Part shown: piece by piece, positions 36,601-47,642 of the stretch
Layout: each line of letters opens with the position of its first letter
Numbering within the stretch: the first letter of the stretch is position 1
NCBI RefSeq assembly: GCF_954871325.1
Contig: NC_088776.1
Coordinates: 325,671 to 389,670, forward strand
Origin: Gordionus sp. m RMFG-2023
Lineage: Eukaryota > Nematomorpha > Gordioida > Chordodea > Parachordodidae
DNA length: 64,000 nt
Reading direction: 5' to 3'
Position numbers and translations under genes: made by a program
Notes under the pieces: model-generated
What the model saw: only the letters and a program-made list of their open reading frames with translations
Databases searched by the model: none
Told to the model about the DNA's origin: nothing

Positions 36601-39600
36601 TTAAATCAATTTTAGATCTTAGAAACTACTATTTGGATATATCTAGTAAAATACGCCCCCCTCTGATTATACTATTCATACAAAAAATCTAAATCAGTTA
36701 TATATATGAATTTTTATTTATTAAAATTTCAATGTAAACAATAACTTTATAATGAAATAGGTTATATAAATAATTATTTAAAATATCACATTATTTAACA
36801 ATGTACGATTAAGCTATATAATTAAAATATCATCAAGTATATCTTTGTCTAATCTTGTCCTTAGAGAGGTTACAGTTAGTGCCAATGCACTAAATGCTCT
36901 CTCAACTGAGATTTGGGTGCAAGGAGCAGCAAGAATTATTTGAGATAATTTAAATAATTCTGCATCTTGGTGTTTTCTTGAAACCCAATATTGCAAAATA
37001 TCTTGTGAGGATGGCAATCTTTTGTTGTATAATAACGATTTTATTTTTAGCTTGATATCGCTATTACATAATTCATAAAATATAGGTCCCTTCTTGCAAT
37101 CACGCTCAATGTAAAGGTCAAGTTTTGTTTTTTTATAATCACTAGTGGAAGGCATAACTAGAGTTGTATTTTCTTCATGAGGGTCAATAGCTTGCAATTG
37201 TTTCCAAGTTGCAAATATATGTTCCTAAAATAAAAAGATGTATATTATAAATTTATTAATTTACCCTGGCCAATATTTTATCTTCTTCCAAAGGATATTT
37301 TCCATTTTCATAATGGAATCTATGATCCATATATATCGCACTACGAAATGCGTCATTTTGAAAAAGATAGCTTTCTCTAATGTTTAAACATTCCAACATA
37401 CTTTTAGATAAATTATTATCCATTTCCTCCAGCTCCATTTTGCATTCTAGCCATGAAGCAAAAAAATCACCTATTACAATATTACTTTTTTGTAATTTCA
37501 TTGTGAATTTGTATAATGGGAAAAGGACTGATGTACCTAATAGGATAAGATAGAAGAATCGATTAAAAAATGCTCCTTTAGAATATCTTTGAGATTTTTT
37601 TTATTTTGCATTATATATAAAAAAAAATTTTGTAATTTTTAATTTTAACTTTCTTGTTTTTTCCTTTTATTTTTATTTTCACTTGTTTATTATATTTTGA
37701 AATAAAAAATCAGGAATTAATGTTATATAAAATAAAAAAAATGAATAAAATAATTGTTTTATTGAGGCCAAATAAAACCCCCATTTATAAATTTGGATGG
37801 GATACATTTATTTAATGTTTTTTTTTTATATTTATAAAAAATCAAATGTTAAATGAAGATATAAAAAATGCATTTTCTTTTCGTTTTTCCCATTGTCTCT
37901 CTCTCTCCCTCCTTTATTTATTTTTATTTAATGTTTTGCCTTATGAATTAAAGAAAATAAAAATCTCAAAAAAATGAAATTCTGGTGCCAGCGAGGCGGC
38001 ACCAGATTGAAAAAAAAGTATTATATAATTTTTTTTTTAATTGAATTCAAATTTTTTTTTAATTTTCATTGCTGTAATGGTACCCAAAACCGATACGTTT
38101 TCCCCCTTGAAGGAGGGAGTTTGACGGATGGCCTCTTATTCTGTTTATGGCTATTTATATTTTTTCCTGACTCCAATTGCTATATTTCTTTTGTGATTTA
38201 TGATAGGTATCAGAGTTTATTGTAGAAAAATTTATTTGATTGGGTTAAGAATTATTTGTTATACCAAATAAAACTGAATTTGAAATATTTTGAGAATAAG
38301 ATGGTTCTTCCTGTGAGGAAAAATCTAAAAGATTATATATAATAAACAATATAATGTTAATTGGTACCAACATGTAGATGTAGAAAGATTTAAGAGACCT
38401 GGAGATAGTGACTATTTTACTAATTTTGTAATTTTTAATATCTTAAAAAATGGGAATTTTATTTCCTGGGAATTATATTCATAGATTCTTTTTAATGTTT
38501 ACCTAATAGATTTTAAATAATAAACTAAAGTTAAAATTTTTTAGCCCGCTAATTGTTAAAATTTTGTAACCGATTCGCTCGCACTTTTTAAAATTATTAA
38601 GCTAGGCCGCCCATGGATGGGCTTCAGCTAAAAACCTGCTCGTTTCACCAAATAAATTCTAAAATGATCATAATGATTATGACAATTGTCATTTTTCTAT
38701 GGTACATCCTCATTTAAATTTTAATTTAACATGTTTACAATATATAATTTTATACTTTTGCTTCAAAATAATTCAAAAAAGATTAAAAATAACGATTATG
38801 ACAATTGTCACTTTTCTATGGTAGATCTCCACTGAAATTTTAATTTAACATGTTTACAATATATAATTTTACCCTTTTGCTTAAAAAAAATTCAAAAAAG
38901 ATTAAAATAAACGTTTATGACAATTGTCACATTTCTATGGTACATCCTCATTTAAATTTTAATTAATGATGTTTATAATTTATTATTTTACCCTTTTGCT
39001 TCAAAAAAATTCCAAAAAGATTAAAAATGGCCATTATGACAATTGTCACTTATCTATGGTACATCCACATTTAAATTTAACAAGTTTACAATTTATTATT
39101 TTACCCTGTAAGTTCAAAAAAATTTAAAAAAGATTAAAAATGACGATTAAGACAATTTTATGTTTCTATGGTAGATCTTCAGTGAAATTTTAATTTAATA
39201 AGTTTACAATATATAATTTCTTCAAAAAAAATCAAAAAAGATTAAAAATAACGATTATGACAATTGTCACTTTTCTATGGTACATATTCACTGAAATTTA
39301 AATTTAACAGGTTTACAATATATATTTTTACCTATTTGCTTATAAAAAAATTCAAAAAAGTTCAAAGATAACAATTATGATAATTGTCACATTTCTATGG
39401 TACATCTTCACTGAAATTTTTATTTAACATGTTTACAATATATAATTTTACCCTTTTGCTTCAAAAAAATTCAAAAAAGATTAAAATAAACGTTTATGAC
39501 AATTGTCACATTTCTATGGTACATCCTCATTTAAATTTTAATTAATGATGTTTATAATTTATTATTTTACCCTTTTGCTTCAAAAAAATTCAAAAAAGAT

Positions 39601-42250
39601 TAAAAATGGCCATTATGACAATTGTCACTTATCTATAGTACATCCACATTTAAATTTAAAAAGTTTACAATTTATTATTTTACCCTGTAAGTTCAAAAAA
39701 ATTTAAAAGGGATTAAAAATGAAATTAAGACAATTTTCACTTTTCTATGGTAGATCTTCAATGAAATTTTAATTTAATAAGTTTACAATATATAATTTCT
39801 TCAAAAAAAATCAAAAAAGATTAAAAATAACGATTATGACAATTGTCACTTTTCTATGGTACATATTCACTGATATTTTAATTTAACAGGTTTACAATAT
39901 ATATTTTTACCTATTTGCTTTAAAAAAATTCAAAAAAGTTCAAAGATAACAATTATGATAATTGTCACATTTCTATGGTACATCTTCACTGAAATTTTTA
40001 TTTAACATGTTTACAATATATAATTTTACCCTTTTGTTTCAAAAAAATTCAAAAAAGATTAAAAATAACGATTATGACAATTGTCACTTTTCTATGGTAC
40101 ATCCACATTTAAATTTCAATTTAACATGTTTACAATTTATTATTTTACTCTGTTGCTTCAAAAAAATTCAAAAAAGTTCAAAAATAACGATTATGACAAT
40201 TGTCACTGCTCTATGGTACATCCACATTTAATTTTATATTTAATAAATTTTTATCTACTTGCTTTAAAAAAGTTCAAAAATAACGATTGTGACAATTTTT
40301 ACAATCATTAAAACCATCTCGAAACATGCTCAAAAAATTTTTTCTCGCCTATTTAATACCTAAAAATAAAATTATTTTTATAGGTTCTGTTATGAATATT
40401 ATGACAATTGTCACTTTTATAGTTTACACATTATATTAATTCATGTTGAAATAATCATTTTTCTCTATTTCCAATTAAAACATATGTTATTATGACAATT
40501 GTCACCTTTATATGCTTTACAATCACTGAAACCATCTCAAAACATGCTCAACTAGCCTTTTTTAATTATAATTATTTTTAAAGGTTCTGAGATGAGTATC
40601 ATGACAATTGTCACTTTTATAGTTTACATTAAATATAAAACATTAAAATTATGACATTACATTTTTAAAATAATCACTATTACTTATTCCAAATATTAAA
40701 AAAAATGCAGTCGGTATAATGACCAATTCTCACTATTCAAAAAAAATATTTTCATTAACATAATAAAATAAAAAAAAATATATATCAAAAATTTTATTTT
40801 TAAATAATTTACCAAAAAATTTTAAGATCAAAATTTCAAAAATATTTTAATAAAGATTTCCTTACAAAAGATTTTATTTTATTATAAAATTCTCAAAATA
40901 TTTTCTCAAAATTATAGAAGATTTTTTTACAAAAAATATTTTTTATTTTGCTCAAAAATCTTCTTTGAGCAAGCTCAAAATTTTTTTTAGCGAAAAAATC
41001 TTCGCATATTTTGATCTTCAAAAGAGCAACGATCTGTGAAGATTTTTGAATTTTGAGCAAATGTTAAACCCTGGTTCTGGATACCTTATTTTAAACAAGA
41101 TTATAAAGAAAGACAGGTTTTGACTTGTCCTTTAATGGTAGAACACGACTTTCAATTCGCATTTATTTTTCAATTCAAAATACACATTTTTGTAAAAAAA
41201 ATACAATTAATATATTTACTTTTTTATGAAAAAAATTTAACATTCAGTTGCCACTCCTTTAAATCCCTATGCTCAGAATATTTACGCTCGTTCCCTCGCT
41301 CAATCTTTCAATAAATCTGAACCCTCTGGAGCCACACCTCTGAACGTTCCGGCCGGTTTCCCTCCGTTGACCATAAACGCACCGCCAATGTTCCCCGTTT
41401 CGACCGCGCTTTATCAACAACCACAGCTTTTCCAACCCAGACCTTTTTTCGATAATAACGGTAATGTTAAATTTATTTTTTACTTGAAAGGGAATATTTA
41501 AAAATTTGAGCCCTTTTTATGTATTTTATACCTTGTCTTAACTTGAATAAATTGGTTACGAATTTCATATTAATATTATTAAGCTTAAGTGTCCAAGTTG
41601 CATGTTAGTAACTAAATTTCGGAATCATATGTTATTCTTTTAAATGAACACATTTTGAATTATATGAATTCCGGTTTAAATGGTTGGACATACGAATCAA
41701 TTTATTCATTAAATTCGTAGCTAAATTAGTCAATTCATGACGAGATATTAGAAAGCACTCTATTAAAATCGAATTGCGACAAATAAGTTAATTATAACCT
41801 ATCTCTTTTAAGTGTCGTGATAGTAACGCGAAGTTGTAAATTTTATTATTGCCACTTAATTTTGAACCAGGGTTCAATAATATTTACTACTCTAACACGT
41901 TATAATATTCTCCCTTTAAACGCTTGAAAAATTTATAATTCCTTGAAACAAAGTTCTTAATTAATTCATTGGTTCTTAGTAAAAAAAAATTTTTTTCCCT
42001 TTTTTTTAAAAAAATACTTCTAGCTCATTACCCACAATACCAAGTTCCTCCTACGTATTATAACGGTCCTGCCACATCGAACCCCCAGATTCCGGGAGGT
42101 TATAACCCTATTACCTCTCATGCTACTGGTCCCTCTTTCGTTCAAGGTACTAATTATCCATATGCTGGAATCAACTTCCAACCGGATCCGAATATTCCTC
42201 AGCATCGCCCTTCCATGCCTCCGCCCACATCCCAATACACCTCCTATTGA
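30672..42250 (+). CDS. GRASP: Golgi reassembly stacking protein (GRASP55/65 type), 9 exons
   Basis: Peripheral Golgi protein that tethers cisternae through paired PDZ-like domains and acts in unconventional secretion. Exons: 30672-30734, 31086-31166, 31206-31409, 31455-31541, 31589-31719, 33624-33735, 34048-34399, 41248-41460, 42024-42250. All introns are GT-AG, phases agree, and the joined frame is 1470 nt (489 aa). The start MGASQS keeps Gly2 for myristoylation. PDZ-like 1 (about 1-110) has [11 protein letters not shown] and the [16 protein letters not shown] block; PDZ-like 2 (about 111-206) has [16 protein letters not shown] and [14 protein letters not shown]. The rest (about 207-489) is a Ser/Pro/Asn-rich tail like the regulatory region of animal GRASPs, slightly longer than human GRASP55 (452 aa). 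Introns of 39, 45 and 47 bp lie in the 5' half. Intron 7 (34400-41247) is inflated by a 6.56-kb hAT insertion. Exons 6-9 are GC-richer than 1-5. Two exon edges (33735, 34048) rest on splice signals and phase only. Confidence 0.93.
31720..33623 (+). other. GRASP intron 5
   Basis: 1.9 kb of AT-rich intron. Around 32200-32640 it is less AT-rich and contains IIHYTDDS (near 32325), which recalls the YxDD box of a reverse transcriptase, followed by KYF and IRQKI-like words. This may be a worn LINE piece but the match is too weak to call. Confidence 0.5.
34514..36345 (+). repeat. Left inverted arm of the hAT element, with TGACAATTGTCA array
   Basis: About 11 occurrences of ACAATTGTCAT or one-base variants (near 34999, 35112, 35211, 35417, 35536, 35656, 35775, 35881, 35995, 36115, 36233), spaced 100-205 bp, mostly ~116 bp in the inner part. 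Unit landmarks: TTTTTTGAA tract, GGTAAAAT, TTGTAAACATGTTAAA, GTACCATAGA. Open frames in this arm (35311-35660) are repeat artefacts. Confidence 0.93.
36814..37536 (-). CDS. hAT transposase, C-terminal half, two exons
   Basis: Exons 37265-37536 and 36814-37224 (minus) joined by a 40-bp GT-AG intron give 226 residues. The first part ([43 protein letters not shown]) matches the part of BED-type hAT transposases just before the C-terminal domain. The second ends with the dimerisation helix ([34 protein letters not shown]). The upstream exon edge is a putative acceptor at 37536 (phase 2), so more coding sequence is expected upstream. I could not find the DNA-binding domain or the first catalytic residues between 37560 and 38660. 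Its frame is open and its splice sites intact. Confidence 0.85.
38660..41073 (-). repeat. Right inverted arm of the hAT element, with higher-order repeat
   Basis: About 18 copies of the ~116-bp unit and its outer relatives, inverted relative to the left arm, most containing TGACAATTGTCA or a one-base variant. A block of five units (from about 38905) recurs at about 39485, a ~579-bp higher-order repeat that the left arm has only once. The outermost ~600 bp (40470-41073) pairs with 34514-35110. Confidence 0.92.
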
Positions 42251-43810
42251 GCGTCTACGCTTATAATGTTAATCTCCGTGGTTTTATATGAAAATTTTTT
42301 TTTTTAGGTATTATGACACTGAACATGGCTGACTTTTTTTTTACGATGTATTTTTTATTATTATTATATTTATTATATAACCAAATTCCCAAAATCAAAA
42401 AATTTTTTTTTTTTTAAATTTATTTCAACCTTCATATCTTTTAGAGAAAATGTCTATCATAAAAATTTGGATTTGTCTATTTTTTTTATTATTAAGGATT
42501 GAAAATCTTTTTGTTTTTTATACCCAAAATATTTATCGTTTTATTAAATCATTTTATCTATTCATTCATATATATGGCCTAGCGTTGTCGAAAACCTCGA
42601 TTTACGCAATTTTTTTTAAAAATTGGGCGGATCCAAGATTTTAGCTAAAAAGTCTTGGAGATCTGGTCGGCTGAGAAGAACGAAAACTTTTTTTTACCCA
42701 CATGAAATCTCGGAGCTTAGTTAATATTTCTTTGGCTCTTGTTTTTGACGTTTTGGATCGAAGTTTTCGACTACTATTACGCAAAGTGTCATTTCAAAAG
42801 ATATAATTGTAATTTGGATAAAATACGTTTACCTTAAATGTTATAAAATCGATATTATAAATTACTTGGTTATCTATATTTATTATCTATAATTAATTTC
42901 CTATTATTTTTAACGAGATATTTAAAAAAATAAAATAAATGAGTCTTATCTGAGGAGTTTTTTGTGTGCTTACCGAAATCAGTACTAATGGCTCTCTTGA
43001 GCTGCCTTTGGCAAAGGGAACGCTTTGTTTTTTTTCCCTTCAGAATTCGAAAAATATATCACTTTCAAATTTCACTAATATCAATGAAAAGACATTAGAC
43101 GATTTCTACGCAAATTTGATTGGCAAGAGAACGCCTTATTGAATTGAGAGATGTCATTTAAAATTAAATTTTTTATTTATAAATAATATTTCTTTAATTA
43201 TAGATAGTGATGATATCGCTGAAATAAATATCAAAATCTTGACTTGTTTCCTAATTTTTTATAGGTCTGCACGGATTTGAATCCTTCGAATAAAAATGGG
43301 ATAGGGTTGGGAGATGAAGATTAAAATAAAGGGTTAAGGGTTCGGCCAGCACAAAGTGACCCAATAATTAATCAAATACAATTTTTTTTATATTCGAATC
43401 CATAGATAATTTAACTAGCAAGTTTAAAATTAATTTTATGAGTTTTAAACCACTTTTGCGCGGGAACAAACTATTAACACTTCCGGGATTTGCACAACTA
43501 AACTATTAAGAATATAATGAATTACGCATCTATTTTCTTTAATTTTTTTATTCTCAAAAATTATCCACATTAAAATCTGTTTTAAAACACAAGCCATTAT
43601 TATGAACAAGAATTAAAGATGACAAATTAATTTATTAAAATAATATACTATAGTTAATCAAAATAATTTCTAAAATAACATAAATAAAACTGAATCGTAA
43701 AAATATAGAGTGAAAAAAATTATTAAACTTTACTTTATCTTGTATTATTACATTTTCGATCTGGCTATGTTATACTACTAAAAATTTACATACCATCTAT
43801 AATTTCATAT
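42251..43810. other. Region downstream of GRASP
   Basis: No gene recognised. A possible small MITE lies at 42585-42776: GTTGTCGAAAACCTCGAT at the left and, on the other strand, GTAGTCGAAAACTTCGAT at the right, with no matching target duplication. AT-rich otherwise. Confidence 0.5.
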
Positions 43811-44140
43811 TAGTGTTTTACAAAGGTTTGGATGTTAAACGGCTCGTTTTGAGCCGATTTTTAAAAATGGCTAACTCACTACTTCATCCAGAAAAATATG
43901 TTTGAATATTCCGCTTATAGAAAGAACAAAGGTTTATACATATATTATCGAAATCTGGAGGCTTAACGCAATATTTTTCTGGCTAAAAGATTGAGTTAGC
44001 CGTTTTTAAAAATCGGCTCAAAACGAGCCGTTTAACAACACTACGAAACCTCAAGGCTTAGGCAACGTTTTTCCGGCTAAAATATTGAGTTAGCCGGTTT
44101 TAAAAACCGGCTCAAATCGAACCGTTAACATGATATTTTA
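43811..44140. mobile_element. hAT-type MITE pair, nested or tandem
   Basis: The first unit begins TAGTGTT at 43811, with about 16 bp of extra sequence inside its terminal repeat before GTTAAACGGCTCGTTTTGAGCC, and ends GGCTCAAAACGAGCCGTTTAACAACACTA at 44043. A second, partial unit follows directly (44044-44134), repeating CTTAGGCAA, GGCTAAAATATTGAGTTAGCCG and the inverted stem. Same family as 7526-7722 and 44660-44851. Confidence 0.8.
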
Positions 44141-44659
44141 TTTCCCCTAAATCAATTATTTTTATATAATTCTAATTTAATCGAACAAACATAAACTTGT
44201 TACGATGAATACCCTCTTTAAAATTTCCGCGCATAATCTGACCACATGTATTTCGAGGAATATGATTGCTCGTAAATTTAAATTTGAATATCTAGAAAAA
44301 TTGTTCTTTGACTTTATTAAATTATATGTTACTGTTTTGTTTTAGCATTTTTATTTTCTAAAATTGATATAAAAAAAAATAAACTAAGCAATAATTATCA
44401 TTTTATAATAAAATTTTACATGTAAAAACGAAGGCAGAAAAAAAAACTAAAATCAATGAAAAATCATTTCCACGGAAAAAATCTTTATATTTATTTTTCA
44501 CGAATTTATTTATAAAATTTGTTATTTAAATTTGATATCTTGAATCCCTCAACTTTTATAAATGGTTGGGTTTCAGCAAAAACAAGAGAGTTTGTGTTGA
44601 CATCCGAGGTCCCGGTTTTTGAAAAATCGATAAACAATAGAGCAATATAATATTTTAAC

Positions 44660-44851
44660 TAGTGTTGTTAAACCGTTCGTTTTGAGCCGATTTAAAAACG
44701 GCTAACTCAATATTCCATCCAGAAATATAATACGCGAGCATGAAGATTTTGCTCATAGAAGGAATAAAGGTCTAGACATATATTATCGAAATATCGAGGC
44801 TTAGGTTATATTTTTTCTGTAAGCTCAAAAGCGAGTCATTTAACAACACTA
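44660..44851. mobile_element. hAT-type MITE, exact target duplication
   Basis: 192 bp from TAGTGTTGTTAAACCG to TTTAACAACACTA, with exact 8-bp duplications ATTTTAAC at 44652-44659 and 44852-44859. No coding sequence. Internal words GGCTAACTCAATATT and ATTATCGAAA are shared with the copy at 7526. Confidence 0.93.
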
Positions 44852-44859
44852 ATTTTAAC

Positions 44860-46460
44860 TTAAAAGGTAATCTTCTTCAAAATTCCTTAGATTAGGTTTA
44901 TGACTGTATCTTGTTGAACCAACGTTTTATCGTCGGAAGTTGAATTTCTAAAGCAAGCCTATATATCTTTCATTCCAAAGTGGTTGCATGATAAAATGTT
45001 TAAGGAATAATAGTGGGTTAAAATTATGAGATTTTGACGATGCTTTGAATGATAAAACGATGAATGTCAAATTATATTGTTCAGATTTTGCCAATTGCAT
45101 ATATAATACTTCATTTATCCAGTAAAATACAGTTTTAAACATGTATGCAAAATCAGCTGAGGACGCTAGCAACGACATGTTGATCCCCCCGATATTTAAA
45201 GTAAGATACTAAATTTAAGTATCTGTTAAAAATAGTCCATTTTCTTCACTAGGAGTTAATATAAATATTACTTTATCCGATTCTCTGAGAAACTTTCATG
45301 AATATTTAGAGGAATGTTCAAACTTGAATGTGCAGTACGGCCAATTTCATCAACTTTATTAATGGAAAAATATGCAGTAGTTCTGTCGTGGCTTTTATAA
45401 CAATTCTTACTACCTTTTTATGGTTGAGTTAACATTGTCGTTCATGATTCTATCTTAGAGGGGGATACCAATGCTGACATTGACAGAAATATCATTTTGC
45501 ATTCTTCTTTTACCAGTATTCCAAGGCATAGGCATATGCATCATCTTTATCAGGACGTAATGTGTTTTGTACACTGCTTTCGTAATCCGTCATTACTTTC
45601 ATCTACAACCCTAAATGATATAAAATTATACATAAATTATTTCCTCTCCAGACGACCGCCCAATTTATTTTGTCGCTTTTTCCATGAAAAATTAAAATAC
45701 CAACAAGGATTTGCTCTTTATTTTATCAAATACACAAAATAATAATTATTCCTCATTATTTTTAAAAAAAATTAGCATAAATTTATACGTCAATAAAAAA
45801 TATTTTCTTAAAAAATATATAAATAATTTGCTTATAAGTTTCATTAGTGTTTAAAGGCATTTTTGTAATTTAAATAGATAGCATTTTTTTTTTTACTTAA
45901 CATAAAAATATAGACAAATAATTTCGGAAATGAAAGACATACATTAAATTTATCTGAAAAGCAACAATAACCCTATAATAATAAACAACAATTTATTTTT
46001 TTAGATATAATTTTAATTGATCATATTACCAAAAAGTATAAGAGTCGGTTATTTTTATTTTATTTGTCATGATTCTCTAATAAGTGGTTTGCCCAGGTCT
46101 TCCCACTTTCCCTTAATACGGAATTCACATGTTTTTTTTTACATCAGACTAATTGGTATGATATCGATATTTTTTAAAATATACATTCACTTTTATATAT
46201 ATATTCTTTTTTTTTATTTTTATATTTTGTTTACATGTTTTAAAGATAAATGAATAATAATTATATATTTATAAAAAATTAAAAATTTAACTATCGTGGT
46301 GAAAAAAATTTTCAAAATTATATTGGATATGATTGGGCTTGGAAAACCTCAAAATTAATATTAAGAATATCTTTTAACAAATTTTTAAGGGTTGCGCTGG
46401 GCTTGATAAACTTTTTTTATAATTATAAGATTTTGGATGTTTCCCAATATTGCGAGCTTG
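44860..46460. other. AT-rich spacer
   Basis: Open frames at 44948-45178 (minus) and 45497-45742 (plus) are short and match no family I recognise; 45180-45720 is slightly less AT-rich and could be worn repeat. No firm feature. Confidence 0.4.
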
Positions 46461-47073
46461 AAAACTTTCTATTCATTTAATGAAAGACAAAGACAAAACT
46501 TGTCTTTTCCATCACCACAATATACAAACATGTTTTTATTACTTTGAAAACCAAACTTTATTTAATACAAGACAACATTAACACAAATCTTCAAATGACA
46601 AAAAAACAAAAAACGAGGAAACAAGAGGGGTTCAATGTTAATTATATCAGAAAAATTACTAAAACGAAATTCTAATATAAGAACCAACTCAGAATGAAAA
46701 CTATCAATTAATGAACTAAATTAAAACTTATAAATTAAATGCCACGCGAACTAATTTTTGGATTTATATCTTTATTAAATAAAAATATTCATCAATTTAC
46801 AAGGGTCAAAAATTAAAATCGCAAAAATATTATTATAATTTCAAAAGGTTTTATTCAATAAAAAAAAAGGTTATCAAAAATTGAAAAGTCACAAAAATCA
46901 AAAATTAATAAATTTTAAAAGTGATAAAAATTAAAAGTGATTTTCTTTTTTCACAAAAATATGATATCTATTAATTTTTAATATTTGAAAAATGACTGAC
47001 ATTTTTCTAACTAAATACAAAACATAGATAAAAATATGATTGACATTATCCGATAAATGTATTATTTATGACA
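46461..47073 (-). mobile_element. Internally deleted, inverted relative of the 47074 LTR element
   Basis: Read on the minus strand, 47073-46596 (478 bp, TGTCATAAAT...TTTTTGTCA) matches 48255-48732. It is followed directly by 46595-46461, which matches about 53578-53712. The segment thus has the first and last parts of the neighbouring element with gag and pol missing. Its start touches the first base of the neighbour's direct repeat. Confidence 0.75.
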
Positions 47074-47435
47074 TTTGTCGTCTATTATCTGTTTTTACAG
47101 TCAGATGACTGTTTTAAAGAATAAGAAGATTTTTATGATATTGGTAAGGTTGGTGGATATTTTTGTTTAAAAGAAAATTTGTTTTGTCTGGCCAGTTGCC
47201 AGGGTAAGTGACAGTTTGGTTTTAAAAAAAAAAAAATAAGAAAAGTTTATGAATAAACATGTGTGTGCCTCATCTAGTTTACATCCTATAAGTAGGAGTG
47301 AGGATAAATTATTTTGAAATTGTCGTTTTTGTTTTTGGTTATTAATTATTTTTGTTTATGGGCAACAATGTACACACTATATATATGCCTTTATTTTGGT
47401 ATATCCTCATTAAATTTTGTTTTAAAATAAAATAT
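47074..47435 (+). repeat. Left 362-bp direct repeat (LTR or LTR part)
   Basis: Begins TTTGTCGTCTATTATCTG, ends AAAATAAAATAT. No difference seen from 53751-54112. Short flanking duplications were not found. Confidence 0.85.
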
Positions 47436-47642
47436 TTTTACAAAAAAAAAAAAGTAAATTAATTTATATTAAAAATTTAAAATTTTTTTAAATTAATTTT
47501 ATATTAAAAATAAAAATTTTTTAAAAAAAAAAAATAAGTTAAAGCGAATTAATTTTATATTAAAAATTAAAATTTTTAAAAGAAAATTTAAAATAAATCT
47601 CCCGTTGCAGCTGATCTCCACATATTCCAGACGATAAGAGCC

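Larger units (their letters stand above)
34514..41073 (-). mobile_element. hAT transposon with giant array-built inverted repeats, in GRASP intron 7
   Basis: The ends are CAGGGTTTTAC (34514) and its inverted match GTTAAACCCTG (to 41073). Exact 8-bp target duplications GTTCTGGA lie at 34506-34513 and 41074-41081. The inverted repeats are about 1.8 kb (34514-36345) and 2.4 kb (38660-41073). Outer ~500 bp: AAGATTTTT-type repeats. Inner parts: arrays of ~116-bp units each with TGACAATTGTCA. The unique centre (36345-38660) carries a minus-strand transposase C-terminal half. The element is antisense to GRASP. Only 226 residues of transposase were recognised, without an N-terminal zinc finger, so it is probably not autonomous, though further small exons cannot be excluded. 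Confidence 0.95.

Noticed and set aside
38660-40310. CRISPR-like regular spacing of a palindromic repeat
   Set aside because: Units are ~116 bp with no unique spacers, lie inside a eukaryotic DNA transposon and mirror an opposite array.
42585-42776. Small inverted-repeat element with GTNGTCGAAAAC ends
   Set aside because: Inverted ends are imperfect and no target duplication is seen; kept only as a note in the spacer entry.
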